DNA of 64,000 bases from Oxytricha trifallax. Lineage: Eukaryota > Ciliophora > Spirotrichea > Sporadotrichida > Oxytrichidae. The position numbers and the translations under genes are program-made. Of the stretch, positions 1-10,500 are shown piece by piece; position 1 is the first letter of the stretch, and each line of letters opens with the position of its first letter. The stretch lies in the NCBI GenBank assembly GCA_000711775.1, contig ARYC01017309.1:1-64000 (forward strand). The letters run 5' to 3'. The notes beneath the pieces are model-generated. The model worked only from the letters and a program-made list of their open reading frames with translations, ran no database searches and was not told the DNA's origin.

Positions 1-1105
1 GTATACTTAAAGCACGATAAAATCGACGGAAAGTATGATTTCTTCGAGTGCCATAAGCAGTATTCTCATACTAGAGATTTAAGGAAGCATCTTTTAAAAG
101 CTCACAAGAAAGATTTAGAGATTGAAAAGCATGAAAGATGAATTGAAGCTACTTAACAAAAGAAAAGCATGAGAATCTTCGAAAACGGTAGAGCTCGAAC
201 AAGCTAGTGAATCAAAACATGTGAGGAAATCACGCAACCTACTAGCATCTGAAATCACAAAGATTATGATTAAAATTCAATATAAAAAGATTCCAGTTCT
301 TGCCTAAGTTGACCTAGACACTTCACTTTAAAGCTACCTTATATTAGAAGACTCCTTTGATAAGAAAGTTATCAATGATCATCAGTATGCATACAAGGTG
401 TATCCCTTCAAGTATCTCTTAAGAGATGATAAATATTAGATGGAGTTCACAGATGAGTATCAAGTACTCACTCAAGCAAAGTTTAAAGAGTGTAGTTACT
501 TAATCAAGCTAGATGCTGTTCTCCTTGCGAAGGATCATATTGCTTTCAGACTCCCACTCTATGAAATGACCCTCAGAGATTTTATTACTGATCAAAGGAA
601 TCATAAGTAGCTTGCTTTGATACAACTTAAACCTTACAAGGTGTAAAAGAGCTACATAAGTTAGGCTTTGTTCATAGAGATTTGAAACCAGATAATATTA
701 TGATAAACTTCTCAACTGTAAGAGTGACAATTATTGACTTCAACAGAGCATTAAGGGTAGAAGTATCAAGGCTAGGAAGTGTTATGGAACTCCAGGCTAT
801 TATCCTGAAAGAGAAGACTGGAGAGATGGAGACTATCAATGGGATGTATGGGCTTTAGCTGCAATAATAATAAGAGTGCGATATGCCTCGGAATGATTAC
901 TACTCTACAAGGTGTGAGAAAGATGCTAAGTAAAGAATAAAGTAATTTATAGACAAAATCAGAGTATCTCAATCATAAAAATAAATGGCAGAATCAATAA
1001 TCTTAAAACCAAACTCTAGATCAGACATAACATTAGAGAAGATAGAGTTGTGGTTAAGTAAAATAAACTTCAGACCTCTCCCACATGATCCAAAAGAGCA
1101 TTTTT
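1..1105 (+). pseudogene. TBE zinc-finger/kinase ORF, decayed
   Basis: The start of the window encodes a C2H2-like finger (ECHKQYSHTRDLRKHLLKAH). The first cysteine pair is incomplete: Phe stands where the copy at 27.4 kb has Cys. About 150 codons on, a protein-kinase-like region follows with ELHKLGFVHRDLKPDN and later DFNRA and GTPGYYPE. An in-frame TGA lies at 139-141, and the HRD region is in another frame from the segment before it (shift near 640). This is the known third TBE ORF type (zinc finger plus kinase) in degraded form. Calling it a TBE gene rests on its match to the copy in the second TBE. Confidence 0.8.
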
Positions 1106-1229
1106 AGTGATTAAATTAAATACATTTACTATAAATTTCACATAAAAACCTATTAATAACCCCAACCCATAACAAATTCCCTACAAATCAAAGCACTTAT
1201 AAACCTCATTAAGGGGTTTTGGGGTTTTG
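1..1229 (+). mobile_element. TBE transposon, right-hand part
   Basis: This is the terminal part of a telomere-bearing element; the rest lies outside the window. It ends in two G4T4 telomeric repeats (1213-1229). The 80 bp before them match the right end of the second TBE at 30440-30518 with a few substitutions. The three bases after the end are ATT (AAT on the other strand), which fits the ANT target of TBEs, but the other end is not visible. The element interrupts the gene to its right: the minus-strand reading frame of that gene runs straight into the telomeric end. TBEs are germline-limited and are removed during macronuclear development. Confidence 0.9.
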
Positions 1230-1230
1230 A

Positions 1231-2710
1231 TTCTACTAGATACTTGACTATCTAACCAAAATATCAAAGTTTTGAATTTAGTTTTTGGCTGAATAGTAAG
1301 CTTGAGATGATTAAGTCGCATAGTTGTCAGTTTAATATAGAGTAAAACCCTTAAATTAGTTTTATTTCTCAATGGGAGAATCATTGAAGCATCCTGCCAT
1401 TAAAAGAGGAGAACTGTGGCCAGAACTTGAACCGTTAAATGAATTAATGTCCTTAAGCTGTTTATTTAGGGGAGAAATGTTTTATGACACACAATCAGGA
1501 CTGTGGTTATTGTTTTCAAACATCTGAATTCCATTTATACTTTCTTTTCTCAAATGAGTTTTCAACATAATGCTTCTCTATTCTTCCTCTTTTTCAAGAC
1601 TAATATCTTCTAATTTTTCTCTTAGGTTTTTAGCCTCATAATTCAAGGTAGCATTTTACAATTCTAATGACTGAATCTTGTCAAGATTACGCTGTAATGC
1701 TTTCTCAAGTTCTTAGAGATCAGTATTTGCTTGCTTCAACTTTTTCTATAGGTTTTCGATCTAAAGATCTTTTGATAAACCTGCTCTATCTATAGATTAT
1801 CTACGACTTCCAAAATTAGATTTTGATACTTGATTTTCTTTATCGTTATCATCATAGTAAAAGTTTTCATGATCTTATCGTAAAGAAAAGAATAATTAAT
1901 CATCAATAATCTCTTTTTCGGGATACACTCCACATACACCAGCCTTTTGTGAATCACCAGAGTTATATTAACTAATCAAAGCAGACTAAGTTCTTAAACT
2001 TTAATTCAAAATCTCATTTTATTTCTTTTCTGCTTAATCTAGCTGTTAGATTAGGGACTTCTCTAATTGCTTGAGTTTTTTGTTCTCCTGATTGATATTT
2101 CTGATTTCTAACAATTTTTGCCTATTTAGATCTTATTCATCTCTCATCTATTCAGTCAACTCATTGATTTCTTGACAGAGAGTGTCTATTTTCAAAGATT
2201 TATCAATTAACTCAGTTTAGTATTGATCAGTTTATATGCTAAGCTTAACGATAAAAACTATAAAATTAAGCTGAGAGTTTGCTCTTTATAGTTCAGAGAT
2301 TAGATCAGTTTAGTCAGTAGTTGATCTGTTCATATCTCTGCATTGAATTGCAAAAAATTAGCAAATCTGTGCAACTTGCTTTATGACTTTTTCCTTCTCA
2401 TCGATCTCTTAAATTGCTTGTTTCAACTCGTCTATAAAAATGAAGATTAAATTGGACTTGAATATAAAATACCTTCAAGGTCTAAGCCATTTAGATCATT
2501 TTGAGATGATGATTGTTATTTCAGATAATTTGATCGTTTTTCGAGGTATGTTGTTTGAAGATCACTCTCAATCTCATTTAATCTCTCGATAAGTTGCTCG
2601 TACTCATAAATATCTGAAATACCTTTGAGAATGCAAGTTTCAAGATTCTATGAGGGATCTTGTGATTTGGGAATAGATTTATTGCTTGAAAATTTGAAGT
2701 AAGATTTCAT
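1231..2710 (-). CDS. coiled-coil protein gene, interrupted by TBE
   Basis: Reading leftward from ATG at 2710 with TAA/TAG as Gln, the frame is open to 1231 and beyond, about 480 codons, with one intron. The start is MKSYFKFSSNKSIPKSQD. Most of the protein is Glu/Lys/Gln/Leu-rich heptad-like sequence (for example QENKKLKQLEKSLIQQLDQ), typical of a long coiled coil. I recognise no named domain. The last codons before the transposon are VRQSSIQQ, after which the frame continues into C4A4 telomeric DNA and hits TGA. The true C-terminus must therefore lie beyond the TBE, outside the window. ATG at 2710 is the first Met after AT-rich upstream DNA. Confidence 0.75.
2432..2472 (-). other. spliceosomal intron, 41 nt
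   Basis: On the minus strand this begins GTATTT and ends TTTTATAG. Removing it joins GAA-G to AC-GAG and keeps the coiled-coil frame open (LEDELKQA). It is far more AT-rich than the flanking exons. No pointer repeat was seen, so an intron fits better than an IES. Confidence 0.65.
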
Positions 2711-2805
2711 TTGTTTAGTTGTTCTAGTTGCTTAAATTTAACTATTTACCTTTTAATTTTTGTATAGTAATTTCTGTTTAAATAAAATGAGATAACGATG
2801 TTATT

Positions 2806-3304
2806 GGGGGGAAGTTTCCTGCACCGGTTTATGATAAAAAAAAAATTTTAGGGAAGTTTCCTGCACTCTTTTTAATTTTTTTAATTTTAATTTTTTTAAT
2901 TAAATTAATCTTTCTAAAAACTATCAACTAACTTCAGGACTAATTTCAACATTTAATTATACTTTAAATTTTTAATCAATAGTCAATATCTCTCTTCAGA
3001 TTCCAACAACTCTGACATTTTTCATCTAATATTTATAGGTTCTGTTATAGAAATTCCAAATATTTTATCCGATTTTTATTGAAATTCTGATTGAATTTTT
3101 CTTTTTCTTACCATGGCTTTATAATGTTAGACTATATTTTCTTTAACTACTTCAATGATGAGCGATATGCTCTTAATATTTAATGGGTAAAAAAATATTA
3201 ATTTTGTTAATTATTTATGTCAAATTTATTATATTTAACATAAAAAAATTAAAGCGTGCACGAAACTTCCTCGAGTGCAGGAAACTTCCCCACCCAAGCC
3301 CCCC
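2806..3304. mobile_element. G-rich MITE, copy A
   Basis: A 0.5-kb AT-rich body is flanked by inverted ends of the form GGGGGGAAGTTTCCTGCAC. The GGGAAGTTTCCTGCAC motif is repeated inward a second time at the left end. The right end is less exact (ACGAAACTTCC and CAGGAAACTTCCCC). It is the reverse complement of the copy at 35032 and resembles that at 61095. The flanks GATGTTATT and GATGTTTATT may be a decayed target duplication. The region between coding-coil gene and EF-hand gene contains nothing else recognised. Confidence 0.75.
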
Positions 3305-3396
3305 TCGATGTTTATTTCAAATTTCCTTATATTTTTCATTGATTGGTCAATTCCTTATAAATTATTTGATTATGAAATAAATAGTAAAATGCTTTT

Positions 3397-6300
3397 TCAA
3401 TTTTAAGCAAAAATAGTCTTTCTCATCATACTCTTTTACTTATCATAATTTTGTTTAACAATGAAGGGTATTTCATCAATATCTCTCTCTAAATGACTTT
3501 GTGAATTTTCCTACCTGAATTTCGACTATTATTTATTATTAACTTTGCTTAAATTTAGCTCTTTCAAAGTTTGAGTCTTTGTAGATTGTTCTCCATTTTT
3601 ACTACTGAAGTAAGTTAAAGTGCTGCTACCTGCAGAACTCAAACGTTTTTAATCTTTAGTAAGAGACTGAACTAACTAGAATTATTTGTCTCTACGATTA
3701 TTATTATAAAGCGAGTTATTTGGGACAGATTCGTTTTTAACTTAAACTGTGTTGAATTATGAATTAGATCTAATTTAATTTGAACCACCTTGAGAAACTA
3801 GTCTTTGTTAGTTGATAAAAGACTCGAGATAGTTTTTAATTTATTAATTATTCCCCTATATAGAGTTTTTAAGGTTTCTTAAATTCATAGTGTTACTGCT
3901 CCCATCGATATGCTAATCATTTCTTGAAAATCCAATGGGAGTTTATAAGTATCTATCATTAGACTTAAAACCTTTGGAATTCATATTATTTCCATCCATA
4001 GATTAATTCAAAAATACGCATTCTTCTATTAGATCTGTCAACACTGTACATAATTCATCAAATCGTCTTTCCTTTGCTTTTTCTGCTTCTAATTCTATTG
4101 TTAATAGTACTGCTAAAGTTAGGTATCTTCAGCCTGAGCTTTTTCCAAATATTACTATTAATAGTCGAAATTTACTAAATTCTTAATGTTCTCTTAATCT
4201 TTTTTCACTTTAATTCCATAGGCTAGATTCTAGACTACCTTTGAATTTTTATTTAAAAAATTTGTTGATTATAGAGAACTCTCTTCGTTTTAAAAGCTTT
4301 AAACTGAGTCACTACGATGCTTCAAATTATTTTGAATTAATTGTTTTTATTCCTAAATTGAAGTGTTAAGAAATTACTGCTTCAATTTTCTTTGCTTGAA
4401 ATCAGCTTGCTTCTTTGAAATACATTGATTAATTTCCTCATTTTTCTCTGCAATTTAGTTTTGATTTTTACCAAGATAAAATTATGGGTCAAATAGATGC
4501 TTTTTCTATTGAAATATTGAACTTTCATCTTATTAGGTATTAATAGATGAGTTATTAATTGTACTTTATGTCTCAGAATTTAGAATATTCTTTTTATCAT
4601 ATATCTCCATATTCCTGCGTTTTTCCTCAGTTAAATAGCAAAACTCGTTATAATCTATGAATCCATCTTGATTTTTATCAATATATTGAAATATAAGCTG
4701 TAGATCACTTTATGTAAATTTTGTGCCCAGTTGCTCACTGCCCACTCTGAATTCATTAAACGAAACTTTCCCATTTTAATTTATATCGAAAAACTTATAA
4801 GCCTAGGCAGTTTTGTAATATTTTGAACTAATCCGTTCCCAGAGAAGATTCATCAAGTGAATTACTCCATCATTTTCACTCTAAAAAAAGGAAAAAATTA
4901 AAGACTCTTGAAACGGTAATTATTGAAAATTAAAAACAGCGAAGAATATAAGTAACTTACAAATGAACCTTATCCAAAATTGTTAGACTTATTGGAACTC
5001 ATAATTTAATACATATCTGCTGAGTGATTTTTGCCCTGATTCCTCTTCATACTTGGAAAATAATGATACAGGTCAATGATTTTGTTAAGCTTGTCGAATT
5101 CCACATAATTTCAATCTGAATCTCCATTAATGGTGATATAATCAAAAAGCATTTAAAATTCACATACCATTTTTTATTTCGATAATAAAAACCTAAATTT
5201 GTTGTTAAAAGCATTTATTTGCTATCCCCATTCCAGCTATTCTTAGTAACATCATTGAAAATTTATTCAAACTATTTAAGGTTCAACCGGCCACTCTCCT
5301 TTTCATCCTTATTTAAGAAAAGAATTCTTATATTGTTAAGAATTCTGAAGTCAATGCCAGCGAGGTGAATAGATTTTAGAATTTTTAGTAGTTAACTTCC
5401 TTCTTCTTTTGAGTTTAAGAGTAGTTACTGCATGAAATTTTAGTTTTTAAAAAAATTTAAACTTTTCTCATTAAAATAGCTCTTAAATCTTCAAATTTTT
5501 TATAAAACTTATAGATTCATTTAATATTTATAAAACAAGAAATGTGTTTAATTGTTATTTTTAAATCCATCACTCAATAAATGCCTAATTTTTGGACTCT
5601 TAGATTTCATGTGATGTTTTGAGTTAATTTATTATTGCAACAATAATAAACTCTATTTTTAATTTTTTATTAAATATAACTGATTAGAATATAATTAAGT
5701 TGGTTGTAGCATTTAAAGGATCAACATTTTTATTGTAATCTGGATAGTCTAATGTGTTTCTCCTGTAATTCCTATCTTGAGATTGATTTTCATCCCCAAC
5801 AATATGATATATAGGATAAAATGATAATTTATATATAAAACATTTAAAATATTTTGAAATCTTTTTTTCTCTTAAAATATATTCATAGATAATTTAATTA
5901 AATGTACTCTCCACAGCTATATATCATATCCTTAAATGCGCTAATAATACATATAATATATAATTTAATAGTTAATAATTAATTAAATTCTCCTTGATTT
6001 TGCAGTTGTTATTTTTTATGAGCGTTTCTTTCTTTAAATTTAGGCTTTAATAAAAGGAATCTCTGCCTTGACTGCTGCTTAGATTCGATTCAACCATCAT
6101 ATTACCTTCCTCATTATTCTTTTCTTATAAAATTTAAAATGTTAATTATTCAAATTAAACCCAGATAATCAACAGTTTTTATATAAAAAAATGAAATAAA
6201 ACTGTCCATAAATATACTCCCTAAATTGGAATTATATTTTAAATCAATAATATCATATTAAATATTCTTTTCTATGACTGACATTGAACGTAGTACATTA

Positions 6301-7261
6301 TTTTTATTGTAATTTCTTAGATTCTTCTTTTAACCGATTGTTGCATAAGGACTCTCATTCACCAGTTTTTCTTCTCTATCTTAAATAAAATATATAAAAC
6401 TTCTTTTAAATTAACTAAATAATTATCTTAATTTTTAAATGTAAGGCATTTTAATAATATATTTGACAATTATCCTAAAATTACTATAATTTAAATTTAT
6501 TAATTAATAATATTTTTAAATATCTATCAACTGAGAAGTTATTAGTATAGTCAAGTTAATTGATTGATTAATTGTGATTATTATTAATAGAAGCAGATTT
6601 AATAAACGGATTTATTTTTATTTTCATTGAGAGATACAGAGTTTTCAAAGCTTTCTGATAATCTATTTACTCAATTGTAGATACAATTATTATAAAATTA
6701 TGAGAAAAATTTTAACTATATATTGTTTATATAAATACTAATATAAAAAAGTATTGTAGTTGATGTTGTGGACTTAATTCGATATCTATCAATTATTTTT
6801 TATAGTGTTTTTATATCAATATCGCAATCACTGCACTCGACTATGATATATTTATAAAAAAATTATGGCATAATAAATGAATTAAAATTAATAATAAGTT
6901 CTTGAAGACTGATACCTTGACATTTCCATTCTTATCTGTAAAAATATGATATAAATTATGATTTTTTAAAAGTTAGTATTGAATACTTACCATGATCTAT
7001 TTCCTTGAGAGTATTCGCTATTTATTTAATTTTATTCCTTATAACACCAATATAGGCATTATCTTTGCTCTATATATTATAATACATAACAAAATATAAA
7101 TAATATTATACAACTTATATTAGATATTCTAAAGTCTAATATATAATTTTATTGCTGTTGATCCCATTTTATTGATCATTGTTGATATGTTAAGAACTGC
7201 TATTCAATGTAAACCTAGTCATTGCGCTTTTCAGAGACTAAGTATCAACACTTTAATTCAT
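3397..7261 (-). CDS. EF-hand and coiled-coil protein, IES-interrupted
   Basis: The gene is assembled from about ten MDSs on the minus strand, from ATG at 7261 (MNQSVDTQSLKSAMTRFTL) to TGA at 3399-3397. Calcium-binding loops include DKNGNVKVSVFKN (about 6930), FDINQNGKVSFNEF (4780), IDKNQDGFIDYNEF (4660) and a degenerate NKDEKESGRLNLKQF (5300). The second half is a Gln/Asn/Ser-rich helical tail. Resolved joins: pointer GATTTAA (5483/5561), pointer AAATGCTTTT (5145/5207) and an 80-nt intron (4881-4960). Small MDSs at 6285-6365, 6600-6680 and 6995-7065 are placed by coding appearance only. Two oddities are an in-frame TGA at 5113-5111 and an unexplained frame change near 4040-4130. It is probably a cytoskeletal or ciliary calcium-binding protein; the exact family is not recognised. 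Confidence 0.75.
4881..4960 (-). other. spliceosomal intron, 80 nt
   Basis: On the minus strand it starts GTAAGTTAC and ends with a T-run and TAG. Removal joins GQGSF to SENDGVIHLM in frame, directly before an EF-hand. Consensus ends make an intron more likely than an IES. Confidence 0.75.
5155..5216. other. IES, pointer AAATGCTTTT (62 bp)
   Basis: A 10-bp direct repeat (5145-5154 and 5207-5216; AAATGCTTTT on the coding strand) bounds AT-rich DNA inside the EF-hand gene. Removing one copy plus the spacer joins NGDSKQM to LFDYITINGDSD in the same frame. Confidence 0.8.
5490..5567. other. IES, pointer GATTTAA (78 bp)
   Basis: Direct repeats at 5483-5489 and 5561-5567 bound this segment. Precise removal joins LLSDGF to KSYFNEKSLNFF without a frame change. 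Confidence 0.75.
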
Positions 7262-7599
7262 AATTTAGTCTTATCTGGATTTATTGCTACGCTATATCAA
7301 GGATGACAATTGTTAAGGGGAGATTTATTTTTGAGTATTTTATGATAATTTATCGTTTTAGACTTGCTGCTACTATGGCGGTTATGACATTTTAATTATG
7401 GGATTAAATAATAAAATATAATTTATAATAAGTAATTTGAGGATATTTAATTCAAATCTAAATTGATGAGATTTATCATTATAAAAATTTGTAAGTATAA
7501 GAATCTTTTTATTTAAAATTTTTATGACATGTCAAATTTACAAGCATTTATAAAATATTAATAATTTAAAATCTTTTAAAATAATAATTCAGAATCAAA
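7262..7599. other. AT-rich divergent intergenic region
   Basis: This lies between the divergent starts of the EF-hand gene and the RMC1 homologue. I see no open segment of MDS character. It should hold both upstream regions and, in the macronucleus, the chromosome breakage or telomere-addition points, but no motif for these can be assigned by eye. Confidence 0.4.
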
Positions 7600-10500
7600 A
7601 TGGATCTTTTCGTGAAATCCCGAGGTCCCTTAGCCTTGGCCCATTTCCTACAGCCTTGGTCCCAGCGCTTCAACAATTTCGATATATTCTTTGATACTTT
7701 CTCTAATTGCATGATCTTTTACAAGGAGGGGTTCTTCATGATTTGGGATCAATACGATAATTTAAATAATTAAGGGAAGACTCCTTTTACTTTGCATCTT
7801 ACCACCATCTAGTAAGTCTATCAAAAATAATGATTATATAAATAGATAAGTTTATATTTTTCAAAAAAAATATCGATTTATTCCTATAAGACTGAACTAC
7901 TCACTGAAATTTCTATTATCTACACTTTAACCAGCTATTAATAAGATTATTTCATTAATAACAATCTTCTATAGTAAATAAATCTATGCGTGTTGTGTTC
8001 ACCCCGAGAAAACCTGCATTTCCCTATAAACTCAGGATAACACTCTTATACTCCTATTTCTGAGGGAGAGAGCAGCCGAGGAAATTAAGCTGACTTTTTC
8101 TAAGGCGAAGATGATTTATGCATTTTCATTCTTATTTGGCGATGAATTCAATTACTATGTGGCTACCAATATCAGCATAGATTTGTATAAGATTAGAAGT
8201 GATAAAAATAAGGCAAAAGTCGTTAAGAGCATACAAATTAATGAATAATTGTAAAATGCTCGCTCTTAATATCTTTCATATGCATTATTCCCATTTAGTT
8301 GCTATTTATAAATCTAATAGTTTATAATTTATTTATACAAATTCAGATAAGTGGAGAGCCACATTTTCTCTACGAACCAATGTCAAACGTAGTGCTAATC
8401 TGTGATAATAAGGGCTCTTGTCACCCGTTCTTCCTAAATTTATACAAAACCAAGCAAAGTAAAGGCAAGCCTATTTAGTTAGATATCGGTAGTACTCCAC
8501 TAGAGCAACCCATCAATGATAACATTAATAATCCACATTCTACCTTCACTGGGAATACAGGGCTTCAATCGTCGTCTTCTATATCTTAAAATTCTTCTTA
8601 TACCAATACTTAAGCTGCTGGATTTTTCATATATTTTATTATAAGTTCTCTGGTAATTACTTGCAATATATTGCCTTAGTTTTAATTCATTAATAATAAT
8701 ATATTGAGTATGATTTAGCAGTAGTTCATCCAGGTCAAACCTAAACTAAAATCCAAATCTAACATCCTCTCAAACAAATAGAGCCAGTTTTAGTGAAAGA
8801 GCCATAAACTACTTCAAAAAGGGTTTGATTGGAGGGTCTTAGAAATTCACAATAGCCCCGAATATGTATAATAAAAACCTCAAATAACTTATTCAAGCTG
8901 GTATGTAGATGTAGCAGTAATAACATCAGTAAAATATCAATGATCAAAGCATAAAATAATTAAAATAGTTATATAATCTCACATTTAGCCTACTATATAT
9001 GAAGAATATTTATTCATATAATTATCAAAATCTAAGAAAATTTTGTAGATTGATAAAATTAATTAAAGTTTAGAATAAATATGGTTTTATATATCTAAAT
9101 TTTTCCATCTACCTAAATGTGAAGCTTAACTACGTCGTTCTAGATTGGTTTTATTTAGTTGGTTGTCAATAAAAAATTTTTATTGTTTTAATTTTCTAAT
9201 CTAAAGTCTAAATTAATGATTTCTTCTTTTTCATATCGTCTTTTTTAATTTTGATCTGTCCTGAACCTCCCTGATTTCATAATTTTTCTATTTTACTCTA
9301 TTTATTTTGGCTAAGTACTTTTCCTAAAATGATAGAGTGCATTTCGTTTTTTATCAGTTTTATGGTGACATAAATATTTATGTTTCCTTTTTATATAAAT
9401 GTGTTGTTGAATAAATCTCTGTAATAAGCCTATATGATTCTTTATGGTCACAATTTGAAGGTAAATCATCAATTTCTAAACTTATTTGAACTTTCTTTGA
9501 CATGATTATTTATGTCAGAGATATATTTTTGATGATAGTAGACCCGCTCAACGACTCCTAAATCAGGGAAATCTGAAGGAGCAACTTTAATTTTAGGCAT
9601 TAATTAATGGCTATAATTTGCTTGCACAATTGAATATGTCGCTGTTCAATATTTAAAGACGATTATGTGTGTTCACATAAATAAATTTTACTGCGCTTTA
9701 TAGTTCAACTTTTGAAACAAACATAACTTATATAGTCCCATTCTTTTTATCGATTAGCAATTCAGATCATAGTATGCTATTTTTGTTAAGACATAAATAT
9801 TTTATGTTAAATTTTAGTAGAAAAGTTTGACAATATTTTATGTTTAGGGTCCCATCTAGTAAATTGTAATTTATGTCAATGGATTTTACCATAGAGACCT
9901 TCTTGATTTATACTAATAATCATGTTATTCTATAACTATTAACCAAAGTTTATTAACTAATTAGTAGGTTTTAATAGCTTTAAATTGTATTGGCTTAATT
10001 AAGTACAATAACATAAATAGAATTTTATATTGGCTTAAATTATGCATTATGACTTAATTAAATTTTATTAGAACTCGAGCTTAAATTCTTATGATTCTAT
10101 GATTGAATCTTATACTTAGTTTAATTGATTAAATATAAAATGAAAGGTAAACCCAAAATTTATGTAAGTATAACATAAATGAAATAATCGTATACTTACT
10201 TTAAAATTTACTGGCGCATCCTGACTTTTTGATTAGCGCCAACTGACAGTGGTATATTAATCTCCTACAAGTCTTTTTGGCGCATTCTGACATTTTCTTT
10301 AGCGCCAACTGACATAAATAATTAGAGTATAGTGTTGACATAAATATAGTTAGTAAATCTTTGTTCCAATCTGACTAATACGGACTTGAATAAATTAAAA
10401 TGAACATAATTGAATTAAATAGTTTTAGTTATAAAAATATGGGCGAAATTAATTTGTAAATTTCTGAGGGTCTAAGTCATATAATAAAAATCTCTATTAA

